From the NCBI GenBank assembly GCA_007694185.1, contig RECD01000117.1:1-64000 (forward strand): a stretch of 64,000 bases of DNA. Direction: 5' to 3'. The translations under genes and the position numbers were made by a program. The first letter of the stretch is position 1; every line of letters starts with the position of its first letter. Below, one piece after another: positions 50,726 to 61,300 of this stretch. Under the pieces are notes generated by a model. The model was not told the origin of the DNA and did not search any database. It saw only the letters and a program-made list of their open reading frames with translations. The stretch comes from Planctomycetaceae bacterium. GTDB taxonomy: Bacteria > Planctomycetota > Planctomycetia > Pirellulales > Pirellulaceae.

Positions 50726-53590
50726 ATGTCTCGACTACCCGCCTGCCTGTCGTTCAGCCGCGTTCATGCAGTCTTGTTTTGCGCCGCCCTGACGCCGCTC
50801 GCCACGGCGACGAACGGGGCAGAGCCGTCCAGCCGGGAACTCTACGATTCGCGGATCAAGCCGCTGCTCGCCGAAAAGTGCATCGCTTGCCACGGCCCGC
50901 TCGACCAGCAAGCCGACCTGCGGCTCGATGCGGGCCACCGCATCCACGCCGGCATCGATGGCCGCGCGGTGATCTCGACCGATGATCCCGACCGCAGCGA
51001 ATTGCTCGCCCGGGTCCGACATGCCGACCCCGACACCCGCATGCCCCCGCCCGGCGAAGGAACGCCGCTGACCGACGAGGAACTGGAACTGCTCACCCGC
51101 TGGATCGCCACCGGAGCCGAATTTCCCGATGACGAACCGTTCCTCGCCGACCCGAGCGAACACTGGGCCTTTCAACCGCTCGTCGCCCCGCCGATCCCTT
51201 CATCCGAAAACGGCGATCCATCTCCGGTTGCGTTAGCCGCCAACCCCATCGATGCCTTTCTGGCGGCCCAGCGATCGCTCCGTGGCACCAAGCCGCTACG
51301 GCCAACCGACCCCGAAACGTTGCTCCGCCGGTGGTCGCTCGGCCTGACCGGATTGCCTCCTGATCCCGCCCTGAGGACCGATTTCCTTGCCGCCATCGAC
51401 CAGCCTTCGATCAGCGACGCGTCGCGTGCTACCCCGGATCCCATCGCCGTCCGCCGTACGGTCGACGCGCTGCTGGCCGGCCCCGAGTATCCCCAACGGT
51501 GGGCCCGACACTGGATGGATGTCTGGCGCTACAGCGATTGGGACGGCTACAAACAAGAACTCCGCGGCAGCCAGCGGCATATCTGGCGTTGGCGGGATTG
51601 GATCCTCGATTCCCTCGCCGAGGACAAGCCGTACGACCGCATGGTGATCGAGATGCTGGCGGCGGACGAAGCCTTCCCGCTCGATGAATCCGCCCTCCGC
51701 GCGACCGGGTTTCTGGCTCGCAACTTCCATCGTTCCAATCGCAACATCTGGCTCGACGCCACCGTCGAACACACCGCCAAAGCCTTCTTGGGGCTGACGA
51801 TCGATTGCGCGAAATGCCACGATCACAAGTACGACCCGATCTCCCAAGAGGACTACTATCGGTTCCGAGCGATCTTCGAGCCTCACCAAATTCGCACCGA
51901 CTTGGTTGCCGGCGAACTGGACCCGCTACGGGACGGACTCCCGCGGGCTTACGACGCCGATGCCGACGCGAAGACCCTGTTCCTGCTCGCCGGCGATGAA
52001 AAACGGCCCGACGAGTCGCGGGTGATCGAGCCCGCCGTGCCGATGATCCTCGGCGACGGCTTGCAAATCACGCCGATCGATTTGCCGACCTTGGCGACCT
52101 TGCCCGGGCTGCGTGATTCGATCGTTCAGACCAGGATCGCCGCCGCCGAAGCGGCGGTCGCCCAAGCCGAAACCGCCGCGACGAAGGCCGGCGAGTCTGG
52201 CGATGATGCGGCCAAACGGCTGGCCGACCTCCGGTTGTCGGTCGCTCAGGCCCAAGCGACTTCCCTGCGTGTACGTTCTCAAGCGGATCAAGCAAAACAC
52301 CTCGGCGACGACGCGGCCGCATCGTCGCGGTTGGCGATCGAGGCCGCCCGCCGCGAACGGGAACAAAAGCTCGGCGAGGCGGGCTTGGCCGTCGCCGAAA
52401 AACGGTCGGCGGTGCGAGCGGCTGAGGCGACTTCCGAAGCTCCTGCGGCCGCCGACGACTCCCCCGAAGCGACTCAAGCCGCCGCAACCGCCCGCGCCGC
52501 TCGGGACAAACAGATCACCGACGCCCAGGCCGCACTGGCAGATGCCGAGGCGAAATTGCAAGCCGCCGTCGAGGCGATTCTCGCGGCGGATGACTCCCAA
52601 CCCAAGTACACGGCGACAGCCGACAGCTTCCCCGCGGTCAGCACCGGACGACGGCTCGCCCTGGCCCGCTGGATCGTCGATCCCCAAAACCCGTTGACTG
52701 CCCGCGTCGCCGTGAACCAAGTCTGGATGCGGCACTTCGGCAAACCGCTGGTCGACAACGTCTTCGACTTCGGCCTTCGCTCCCCACCCCCGGCCAACCA
52801 GGCGTTGCTCGATTGGTTGGCGGTTCGCTGGATCGAGTCAGGTTGGCAATTCAAACCGCTGCACCGTCTGATCGTGACCTCCCAAGCCTATGCCCTGGCA
52901 TCGGCGGCCGATCCCGCGTCCGAATCGCAGCTCGAATCGGACAACCTGCGGCTCGATCCCGACAACGAGACCTACTGGCGGTTCGAGCCGCGGCGATTGG
53001 AGGCCGAGGCGATCCGAGACAGCCTCCTGTCCGTCGCCGATCAACTCGATCGCCAAATCGGCGGCCCCGAACTCGAACACGAACAAGGCGAAACGCTGCT
53101 CCGCCGCAGCCTCTACTTTCGCCACGCTTACGAAAAGCAGATGACGATGCTGACGACGTTCGACGCCGCCAGCCCGAACGAATGCTACCGCCGCGATGCG
53201 AGCATCATTCCCCAACAAGCTCTCGTGCTGGCCAACTCTTCCCTCGTCCGAAATTTGTCACAAGCCTTGGCCGAACAACTGTGGGAACAAGCCTGCCAAC
53301 CCGCAGCGTCTGCCGGAAATGCCGCCTCAGTGACCGACGATGCCCCAACGGAAAATCGACCAGCGGACGTTAGCAGCGATGATGCCGACCCGGACGACGT
53401 CTCGTCGCGTTTCATTGCCGCCGCCTTTCAGCGAGTTCTGGGACGCGGCCCCACCCAAGCCGAACAGGTCGCCTGCCGCCGATTCCTTGACGACCCGGCG
53501 CCCTTCACGCCGGACGACACGACCGGGTCGGCTCGAGCCAGCCTCCTGCATGTGCTGATCAATCACAACGACTTCGTTACCGTGCGGTGA
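50726..53590 (+). CDS. PSCyt1-DUF1549-DUF1553 protein with coiled-coil insertion
   Basis: 954 residues. A signal peptide ends near ATNGAE. The cytochrome-like PSCyt1 domain has KCIACHG (C52-H56) and MPPPGEG with a possible Met ligand. DUF1549 follows at about 190-390 (RRWSLGLTGLPPDP, RHWMDVWRYSDWDGYK, CAKCHDHKYDPISQEDYYRF). An Ala/Glu/Gln-rich helical segment at about 470-625 looks like a long coiled coil (QAETAATKAGESGDDAAKRL). DUF1553 follows (RRLALARWIVDPQNPLTARV, VNQVWMRHFGKPLVDNVFDF, RRLEAEAIRDSLLSVADQLD). Probably a periplasmic redox or carbohydrate-linked protein; activity unknown. Its stop overlaps a DUF1501 GTG start. Confidence 0.93.
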   Translation: MSRLPACLSFSRVHAVLFCAALTPLATATNGAEPSSRELYDSRIKPLLAEKCIACHGPLDQQADLRLDAGHRIHAGIDGRAVISTDDPDRSELLARVRHADPDTRMPPPGEGTPLTDEELELLTRWIATGAEFPDDEPFLADPSEHWAFQPLVAPPIPSSENGDPSPVALAANPIDAFLAAQRSLRGTKPLRPTDPETLLRRWSLGLTGLPPDPALRTDFLAAIDQPSISDASRATPDPIAVRRTVDALLAGPEYPQRWARHWMDVWRYSDWDGYKQELRGSQRHIWRWRDWILDSLAEDKPYDRMVIEMLAADEAFPLDESALRATGFLARNFHRSNRNIWLDATVEHTAKAFLGLTIDCAKCHDHKYDPISQEDYYRFRAIFEPHQIRTDLVAGELDPLRDGLPRAYDADADAKTLFLLAGDEKRPDESRVIEPAVPMILGDGLQITPIDLPTLATLPGLRDSIVQTRIAAAEAAVAQAETAATKAGESGDDAAKRLADLRLSVAQAQATSLRVRSQADQAKHLGDDAAASSRLAIEAARREREQKLGEAGLAVAEKRSAVRAAEATSEAPAAADDSPEATQAAATARAARDKQITDAQAALADAEAKLQAAVEAILAADDSQPKYTATADSFPAVSTGRRLALARWIVDPQNPLTARVAVNQVWMRHFGKPLVDNVFDFGLRSPPPANQALLDWLAVRWIESGWQFKPLHRLIVTSQAYALASAADPASESQLESDNLRLDPDNETYWRFEPRRLEAEAIRDSLLSVADQLDRQIGGPELEHEQGETLLRRSLYFRHAYEKQMTMLTTFDAASPNECYRRDASIIPQQALVLANSSLVRNLSQALAEQLWEQACQPAASAGNAASVTDDAPTENRPADVSSDDADPDDVSSRFIAAAFQRVLGRGPTQAEQVACRRFLDDPAPFTPDDTTGSARASLLHVLINHNDFVTVR

Positions 53591-55077
53591 AATCGATGGC
53601 CTCTCGAAGATCTTTCTTGTTCGACATGGGGCTCGGGTTCGGCTCCGTCGCCGCCGCGTCGATGCTCGCTCAGGACGCCTCGGCCGAACAGGCGATCGGC
53701 GACCCGAACGGATCGGACGAAACCGCAGCGGCGATCCGCCGCGCGGTCGAACCGCACCTGCCGGCCAAAGCCAAAAGCGTGATCTGGCTCTTCATGATCG
53801 GCGGGACCAGCCACATGGAGTCGTTCGATCCCAAACCCGCGTTGAACGAACATGCAGGCAAAACGATCGAGGAAACCCCGTATCACGCTGTCCTCGATTC
53901 GCCTCACTTGGCAAACGAACGGGTCGTCGCCTTCGATCCCAACAACGGCTTCGTCCGCAAGGAGCTCTACCCGCTCCAAGTCGGGTTTCGCAAACATGGC
54001 GAATCGGGCCTGGAAATCAGCGATTGGTGGCCGCACGTCGCCGCCCATGCGGATGACCTCTGCCTGATCCGGGGAATGTGGACCGAGGACAGCAATCACG
54101 GTGCCCAACTGCAATTCCATACGGGTCGACACCGCGTCGACGGTTTTTTCCCGACCATCGGCTCCTGGGTCAATTACGGGCTCGGTTCGATCAACGACAA
54201 CCTTCCCAAGTTCGTCGTGATGGGGACCCCAATCGCCGATTGCTGTGGCGGGATGGAAGCCCACCGGGCGAACTACCTCGGGCCCCGCTACGACGGCGTG
54301 CCGCTGAACCCCGATCCCAACAACCCGCTCCCCTACGCCAAACCGCCCGCCGAAATCACGGGCCGACGCCAACAGGCCGAGTTCGATCTGCTGCGGGAAT
54401 TGAACCAACTGACGGCCGAGGCCTACCCGACGGATGAGGCGATACGAGCCCGGATGGAGGCCTACGAACTCGCCTTCCGAATGCAGACCGCCGTCCCCGA
54501 TGTGGTCGATTTGGCGGACGAGACCGACGAAACGCAACGGCTGTACGGGCTGGACCAAAAGGAAACGGCCGAGTTCGGACGCCAAATGCTGACCGCCCGG
54601 CGACTGGTCCAACGCGGCGTCCGCTTCGTGCAGGTTTACCACGGCTCCAACGGTGGCGCGGGCAGTTGGGATTCTCACAAAGGGCTGAAGCCGAGCCATT
54701 CGCGGTTGTCACGCCAGGTCGATCAACCGATCGGCGCGCTGTTGACCGACCTCCGGCGACGCGGCTTGCTCGACGAGACGATCGTCGTGTGGGCTACCGA
54801 GTTCGGACGCACCCCCGGCTCCCAACATGGCGATGGCCGCGATCATCACCCGTTCGGCTTCACCGTCTGGATGGCCGGTGGCGGTATCCGTGGCGGGATC
54901 GCTCACGGGGCAACCGATGAAATCGGCTTTCATGCCGTCGAAAATCGTCATTACGTAACCGACGTTCACGCGACGATCTTGCACCAGCTCGGCTTGAACT
55001 CACGCGAACTTTCCTTACCCGGCCGGAAACGGATCGAAAAGGACTATGGCAACCCGATCCGTGATATCATGACCTGA
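53587..55077 (+). CDS. DUF1501 protein (a)
   Basis: 496 residues. The GTG at 53587 overlaps the upstream stop (GTGA); ATG 53596 (MASRRSFLFDMGLG) is an alternative that still keeps the Tat-like RRSF signal. DUF1501 belongs to the alkaline-phosphatase-like clan. Visible motifs: KSVIWLFMIGGTSHMESFDPKP, GSWDSHKGLKPSHSRLS, VVWATEFGRTPGSQHGDGRDHHPFGF and WMAGGGIRGG, which hold Asp/His candidates for metal binding. Tight pairing with the DUF1549/DUF1553 gene is the usual arrangement in Planctomycetes and implies a joint function that is not known. Confidence 0.92.
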   Translation: MKSMASRRSFLFDMGLGFGSVAAASMLAQDASAEQAIGDPNGSDETAAAIRRAVEPHLPAKAKSVIWLFMIGGTSHMESFDPKPALNEHAGKTIEETPYHAVLDSPHLANERVVAFDPNNGFVRKELYPLQVGFRKHGESGLEISDWWPHVAAHADDLCLIRGMWTEDSNHGAQLQFHTGRHRVDGFFPTIGSWVNYGLGSINDNLPKFVVMGTPIADCCGGMEAHRANYLGPRYDGVPLNPDPNNPLPYAKPPAEITGRRQQAEFDLLRELNQLTAEAYPTDEAIRARMEAYELAFRMQTAVPDVVDLADETDETQRLYGLDQKETAEFGRQMLTARRLVQRGVRFVQVYHGSNGGAGSWDSHKGLKPSHSRLSRQVDQPIGALLTDLRRRGLLDETIVVWATEFGRTPGSQHGDGRDHHPFGFTVWMAGGGIRGGIAHGATDEIGFHAVENRHYVTDVHATILHQLGLNSRELSLPGRKRIEKDYGNPIRDIMT

Positions 55078-55151
55078 GCGGGTTTGCACCTTTCGTCGTC
55101 GCCACCACAGCGACCTTCGACCGAACACCGTCCGGCTAAGCAATGAGCGTC

Positions 55152-55226
55152 AAAAAAGTGTCCGGAACCTTTTGTGCAAAGCACCCGAAGGGCGAGTTCC
55201 TCGCAAAAGGTTCCGGACACTTTTTT
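55152..55226. repeat. Perfect 23-bp inverted repeat with A/T-run ends
   Basis: AAAAAAGTGTCCGGAACCTTTTG at 55152-55174 is repeated exactly in reverse complement at 55204-55226, with a 29-nt loop. The ends are a six-A run and a six-T run. It lies between two DUF1501 genes (225-bp gap). It could act as a transcription terminator or attenuator in both directions, or be a dispersed palindromic repeat; I recall the GTGTCCGGAACC core as common in planctomycete intergenic DNA, which is memory, not a search. Confidence 0.85.
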
Positions 55227-55302
55227 ACCGCACGATCCTAACCACTCGGCCGCCGAACTTCGGCCGCCTGCTCACCCCACCTCTCCTGCCCGGAGCCCAC
55301 TC

Positions 55303-56691
55303 ATGAAACCGCTCTTCTCGATGGATCGTCGTGGGTTTTTACGAGTCGGTGGCGGCGGTGTCGCCGGTTGCTTCGTTTCGACCTCACGCTCTTCGGCAAA
55401 CCCCGCTGCCCAGATGCGTGACGTGCCGGGACGTGGCAAAGCCAAGTCGGTCCTGCTGGTGATGCTCAGTGGCGGGCCGAGCCAACTCGATACGGTCGAT
55501 CCCAAGCCGGACGCGCCAGCCGAAGTTCGTGGCGAGTTCTCCACGATCTCGACCAAAATCCCTGGCGTCCCCTTCTGCGAACACCTGCCGCTACTGGCCG
55601 GCCAGGCCGACCGCTGGTCGATCCTGCGGACGCTGGCCCACCGCGAACACAACCACCTGTTGGCGACCCACGTCGCCTTGACGGGGCGGCCGACCCCGCT
55701 GCCCCGAGGCGGCTCCGACCTCGATCGCGTCGAATCGCGCAGCGACTTTCCGAACTTCGCGTCCGCACTCGACTTCGTCCGACCGCGCCACGATGGTATC
55801 CCCTCGGGCGTCTCGCTGCCGAATTACTACATCGAAGGCCCGCTGACCTGGCCCGGACAGCACTCTGGGTTTCTCGGTCCCAAACATGACCCGTGGCAAA
55901 TCCAAGGTGATCCCAACGCCGACGACTTCCGCATGCAAGCCCTCAGCATGCGGGAAGGGATGACCCCCGACCGAATCGTCTCCCGCCGCGGCCTGCTCGA
56001 TCAACTCAACCGCGGCCCCTCCGGCCCGCTCTCCGGCGACGCCGACGGCTTCCGCGACCAACGCGAAATCGCTTACCAACTGCTGACTTCCGGACGGGTC
56101 GTCGAGGCGTTCGAGATCGGTCGCGAATCGGACGAAACCCGCGAGCGATACGGCCGCAACAAGTTCGGACAATCGCTGCTGCTGGCCCGCCGACTGGTCG
56201 AAGTCGGCGTGCCGATCGTCCAAGCGACCATGGGCATCGTTCAGACCTGGGACACCCACGTCGACAATTGGGGGCGGCTGAAAAACACCCTGCTTCCCCA
56301 GCTCGATCAAGGCCTCGCCGCCCTGATGGACGACTTGCAGTCCTCCGGCAAACTCGACGAAACGCTGGTCGTGGTGATGGGCGAATTCGGACGGACACCT
56401 AAGATTTCGACCCTCCCCGGCCAAACGATCCCGGGACGCGATCACTGGGCACATACCTATTCGGGCCTGTTCGCCGGCGCCGGCATCCGCGGCGGCCAAG
56501 TCATCGGCCAAACGGACGACCAAGCCGCTTACCCGATCTCCCGAGCGTGGTCGCCCGCCGACGTCTGCTCGACCCTGTTCAACGCCTTGGACGTCGATCC
56601 GGACGTGACCATCACCGACCCGCTGCAACGACCCCACTACCTGATCAACGGCACCGTGATCTCACCGCTCTACTCGGGCCGCGACAGTTGA
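55303..56691 (+). CDS. DUF1501 protein (b)
   Basis: 462 residues from ATG 55303. The signal MDRRGFLRVGGGGVAGCFV is Tat-like. Domain motifs: KSVLLVMLSGGPSQLDTVDPKPDAPAEVRGEF, LLAGQADRWSILRTL, QTWDTHVDNWGRLKNTLLP, VVVMGEFGRTPKISTLPGQ, PGRDHW and FAGAGIRGGQVIGQTD. Closer in pattern to the next gene than to the one upstream, so a duplication is likely. The frame is open upstream across the inverted repeat, but that part is not coding. Function unknown; probably paired with the large DUF1549 protein at 58315. Confidence 0.93.
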   Translation: MKPLFSMDRRGFLRVGGGGVAGCFVSTSRSSANPAAQMRDVPGRGKAKSVLLVMLSGGPSQLDTVDPKPDAPAEVRGEFSTISTKIPGVPFCEHLPLLAGQADRWSILRTLAHREHNHLLATHVALTGRPTPLPRGGSDLDRVESRSDFPNFASALDFVRPRHDGIPSGVSLPNYYIEGPLTWPGQHSGFLGPKHDPWQIQGDPNADDFRMQALSMREGMTPDRIVSRRGLLDQLNRGPSGPLSGDADGFRDQREIAYQLLTSGRVVEAFEIGRESDETRERYGRNKFGQSLLLARRLVEVGVPIVQATMGIVQTWDTHVDNWGRLKNTLLPQLDQGLAALMDDLQSSGKLDETLVVVMGEFGRTPKISTLPGQTIPGRDHWAHTYSGLFAGAGIRGGQVIGQTDDQAAYPISRAWSPADVCSTLFNALDVDPDVTITDPLQRPHYLINGTVISPLYSGRDS

Positions 56692-56803
56692 CACCCTAGT
56701 AACCGTCTCGACCCCAAAACCCACCTCCGCGATTCGCCCGTTCGCCACCCCGACCAACCGACACCCCCCACCTCCCCCTGACGCGTTCGAGCAGGAACCG
56801 ATC

Positions 56804-58312
56804 ATGACGCGACCCGGTCACCGTCGGGAATCTTCCCCCGTTTGGCGACACGCACCGGTCACCCGCCGGCAGTCGTTGCAAGCCGGCGCGATCGGAATCC
56901 TCGGCTTGGGGATGAATCACCTCACCGGGCTCCGCCAAGCTCACGCCGCAGACGGCGCTACCCCCTCGGGCAAAGCGAAGTCTTGCATCTTCATTTTCTT
57001 GTCCGGTGGTCTAGCCCAACACGAAAGCTTTGATCTCAAGCCCGACGCGCCCCAAGACGTTCGAGGCGAGTTCTCGCCGATCTCGACCCGCACACCCGGC
57101 CTGCAAGTCTGCGAACACCTGCCGATGCTGGCGAAGCGGAGCGAATCATGGGCCCTCTGCCGATCGCTGACTCACAATTCGAACGAACACTCGGCCGCCC
57201 ACCACATCCTGTTGACCGGCCGCACCGCCCTGCCGCCCGGGTTCACCCCGAACGGGCCGAGCCGGACCGACCACCCGTCGATCACTTCGATCGCCGGCTA
57301 CGCAGCTCGAAACGGGTTGCTCCCCCCCTCACAGCCCGCCCACCGGACCGGCAATAACCTGCCCCCCGCTGTCGTCCTTCCCGAATCGCTGGTCCACAAC
57401 TCCGGTCGCGTCATTCCCGGACAACATGCCGGCGAAATGGGACCACAGAACGATCCCTGGTTGGTTCAAGCCTCCCCGTTCGCGACGACGTCTTATGGCG
57501 CTTTCCCGGAATTCAGCTTCGATCACCAACAACGGGGCAAACCGGACGAACGCGTTTTCCAAGCTCCCCAATTGAGCCTTCCCGAGGGACTCGGGTTGCG
57601 CCGGATCGAAGGTCGCTTGGAACTGCTAGAAACGCTCCGGCACCAACGCCGAGCCCTGGCCGGATTTGCCGAGACCGAACAATTCGACCGGCTCCGCCAA
57701 GGGGCGATCTCGCTCCTGACCGACCAGTCGGTCCACCAAGCCCTCGACGTCACCAACGCCGATGAGCGTGACCTCGAGCGGTACGGCCGCAACGCCTTCG
57801 GTTGGTCGCTGCTGATGGCCAGGCGTCTGGTGACCGCCGGTGTGAACCTGATTCAGGTCAACCTCGGTAACGACGAAACCTGGGACACCCACGGCAACGC
57901 CTTCCCTCACCTGAAGGACAAACTCCTGCCGCCGACCGATCGGGCCGTCTCGGCCCTCCTGGACGACCTAGCCGCCAGTGGCGAACTCGACGAAACGCTG
58001 ATCGTGATGGCGAGCGAGTTCGGACGGACTCCCAAAATCACCTTGCTCGACAAACACTACAAACTGCCGGGTCGCGACCATTGGGGAGCCGTCCAGTCGG
58101 TCTTCTTCGCCGGTGGCGGCGTTCAAGGCGGACGAGTGATCGGGGCCTCAGACGCACTCGGTGCCTACCCTTCTGAATCGCCTGTCAAACCCGAAAACTT
58201 CGCCGCCACGATCTATCACGCCCTCGGTATCCCGGCGACCGCCGTCTGGCGCGATGCCCAAGAACGACCCCACCACATCTACCAAGGCCAGCCCATCGCG
58301 GGGCTCTGTTGA
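56804..58312 (+). CDS. DUF1501 protein (c)
   Basis: 502 residues with signal VTRRQSLQAGAIGILGLGMN (twin Arg present). Motifs: KSCIFIFLSGGLAQHESFDLKPDAPQDVRGEF, EHSAAHHILLTGR, ETWDTHGNAFPHLKDKLLPP, VMASEFGRTPKITLLDKHYKLPGRDHW and FAGGGVQGGRVIGASD. An extra central region of about 120 residues (GFTPNGPSRTDHPSIT onward) resembles DUF1501 (b) in layout. The stop codon is 2 bp before the ATG of the giant DUF1549 protein, so the two are surely in one transcript. Confidence 0.93.
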   Translation: MTRPGHRRESSPVWRHAPVTRRQSLQAGAIGILGLGMNHLTGLRQAHAADGATPSGKAKSCIFIFLSGGLAQHESFDLKPDAPQDVRGEFSPISTRTPGLQVCEHLPMLAKRSESWALCRSLTHNSNEHSAAHHILLTGRTALPPGFTPNGPSRTDHPSITSIAGYAARNGLLPPSQPAHRTGNNLPPAVVLPESLVHNSGRVIPGQHAGEMGPQNDPWLVQASPFATTSYGAFPEFSFDHQQRGKPDERVFQAPQLSLPEGLGLRRIEGRLELLETLRHQRRALAGFAETEQFDRLRQGAISLLTDQSVHQALDVTNADERDLERYGRNAFGWSLLMARRLVTAGVNLIQVNLGNDETWDTHGNAFPHLKDKLLPPTDRAVSALLDDLAASGELDETLIVMASEFGRTPKITLLDKHYKLPGRDHWGAVQSVFFAGGGVQGGRVIGASDALGAYPSESPVKPENFAATIYHALGIPATAVWRDAQERPHHIYQGQPIAGLC

Positions 58313-58314
58313 AT

Positions 58315-61300
58315 ATGACTCTCTCACCCACCCGCCACTCGCTCGCCAGGCTCACCCCCGCCACCGAACCACAGGGCGGTAGCCCGTCGGCATGCCGCGC
58401 CCTCGGTACTCTCCTGGCATTCGTCTTGGCCATTTGGGGCGTCAGTCCCGCTGCCGCCCAACCCACGATCTCCGCGGTCCACCCCCGCGGTTGCCTGCCC
58501 GGCGAAACGTCTCGGCTGACCCTCGTCGGCAAAGGCTTCGACGAAACACTTCAAGCGATCACCAGCCTCCCCGATACCCAGGTCGCCTTCGAATCGGTCG
58601 AAGCCGAAAAGGTGATTCTCGTCGTCACCCCGCCTGCGGCTGCCACCCCCGGACCACTCGGCGTCTGGATCGCCGGTGCGGGCGGAGCCGCCGAGCCGTT
58701 CGTCCTCCTGGTCGATGACTTGCCGACCGTCGGGCAACTGCCGGATAACGTCAGCCGTGAAGCCGCCCAACCGCTGGAACTCCCCGTCGCTGTCGATGGG
58801 GTCAGCCGCGGTGCCCAAGCTTCTTACTACCGGTTCGAAGCCGAAGCCGGCCAACGGGTCGCGATCGAAATCCTCACCCAGCCGCTCGAATCGACGATGG
58901 ACCCGGTCATCCGGCTGCTCGATGCCCAAGGCGAAACGATCGTGCTGGCCGACGATGACGAGATCGGCCCCGATTGCCGATTCGCACACACCTTCGCCGA
59001 ACCAGGCCAATACCAGATCGAAGTCCGCGACAACCGCTACGCTGCCGGTGGCCCCTACCGACTCCGCGTCGGTGACTTCCCGATCTTGCAGCACGCCTGG
59101 CCGGTCGCCATCACCGCCGGACAAACCACCGTCGTCAACTTCGCCGGACCGGATGCTGCCGCCGCCGAACCTCGCGAACTCACCCCCGTCGCCGAGCATC
59201 CCGACACGGTCACGACAGTCGCGACCCGACTTCCCGGAGGCACTTCCTCCGCTTGGGTTCCGCTCCGCATCACCCCGCTGCCGACCCGGCTTGTGACACC
59301 CGCTGCTTCGGATTCCCCGGATGCGGTCGGTCCCGCGACCGACGAACCGGGCGCCGAGCCGCTCGTTGCGCCTGTCGTGATCAGCGGCCATATCAACGAG
59401 CCCGGTGGCCGCGAACTGACGCCGGTCCGCGGCATACAAGGCCAAACGGTCCGCTTCCAAGCCCTCGCCCGCAGCCTCAGCTGCCCGACCCTGCCGCGGT
59501 TGCGACTCCTCAACTCGGGCGGCGCGATCGTCGCCGAAACGAAGGTTGCCGACGGCGACGAATGGCAGCTCGATTTCGCCTTCCCCGATGACGAAACCTA
59601 CCAGCTCGAAGTTTCCGACCTTGTCGGACGTGGCGGCGAAGGGTTCGGTTACGCCGTGGAACTCATCCCCGCCGGCAAGTTTTTCGTTCACACCAAGCCG
59701 GACGCCGCCGTCAAACAACAATTCGCGATCGAGTCCGCCCACGGGGCACTCAGCCTCGATGTCCAGATCGATCGCTTCCAGTACGACGGTGAGATCGAGA
59801 TCACCCTGCACGATGCCCCCGCAGGCCTGCGAATCCTCAACCCCCGCATCCCCGCCGCGGCGAAAGAAGCGAAGCTGATGCTGGCGGCCGATGAAGCCTG
59901 GGCACCCGGCGCCTTCACGAAGCTCGCCTTGCGAGCCCACGCCGTCGATGACCCGACGAACGTGACCACGGTCGACAACCTGGCGTGGCAGCGGATCAAA
60001 CGGCCTCATCTCCCCTTCCCGATTCGCTGGAACCACGGCGCGGTGACGCTCGCCGCGATACCTCCCACCGATCCCTTCTTCACCTTGCAACCCGCCGCCC
60101 AACCCCGACTCGCCACGCCGCTGACGAGCCATCCCGTCACCTTGCAACTGGCCCGTTCCGACGAAACTTTCAAAGGGGCAGTAACACTGATCCCCGATTC
60201 GGTTCCGGAGGGATGGCAGGTCGAGATCAAGGCGGAACAGGACACCTACACCGCAACCTGGACCCGAACCGGCGAGGGCGTCAGCGAACCCGCGTCGCTC
60301 CGCCTGCTCGCCTTCGCCGAACATGCCAACCGCTCCCGCGTCTCGCCGATCGTCGTCGAACCGCAGTGGTACCAACCACTGGCCGTTTCGATCGAACCGT
60401 TCGCTACCCCCAGCCCCGCCAACTCGACGCCCGGCGAAGGCATCACAGCCACGCCGTTGGTGGCCGGTATGCAAGCTCGCCTGGTCGCCCGAATCGTTCG
60501 CGAAGGCGACGACGCCCAAGCCGTCACGCTGCAACTTACTCAGCCACTCGCCGGGATCACCGTCCCCGAATCGCTAACGATTCCGGCCGATCAGGACTCG
60601 GTCGAGTTCACGGTCGAACTGGCCGCCGACCTCCCGCCGGACGCGACGACCGTGGCGATCCCGTTCACCGCCGCCAGCCGACATCGCGAACAAGACTTTA
60701 CCCTCACCGGTCGTTCCGCTCCGCTGTCGATCGTCGCCTCGCCCGCATCACTCGAAATCTTCCCGGCCGAGTTCGAACTGGTCGGCGGCAAGGACCGCCA
60801 GCAGGTCGTCGTCACCGGCCTCGATGATCTCGGCATGGCTCGCGACTGGACCCGCCTGGCCCAAATCACTTCGGCCGATCCGTCGATCGCCGAAGTCCGC
60901 GGTACCGCCGTCTTCCCCCGCGCCGACGGCGAAACCCAGATCATCATCCAAGCCGGGAAGCATCGGCTGGAAGTCCCGCTGCGAGTGACGCAAACGGGCG
61001 AGGCCTGGCGGACGCGTTTCGAATCCGAGGTCTTGGTCGCTTTGTCCAAACAGGGCTGTAACTCGGGCGCCTGCCACGGCTCACCCAGCGGCAAGGGGAT
61101 GTTCCGCCTATCACTCCGCGCATTCGATGCCAAACTCGACGAACTGACCCTGATCCGCGAGGACTACGGCCGGCGGCTCAACCCGATCGACCCCGACCAA
61201 AGCCTGTTGCTGCTCAAGCCGCTGATGAAAGTCACCCATGGCGGCGGCAAACAGATCAAGCCAGATGACGAGGCCTACGCGATCCTTCGCGACTGGATCG

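Noticed and set aside
58324-60534. 736-codon minus-strand frame over the giant DUF1549 gene
   Set aside because: Antisense shadow; the plus-strand PPC and beta domains are convincing.
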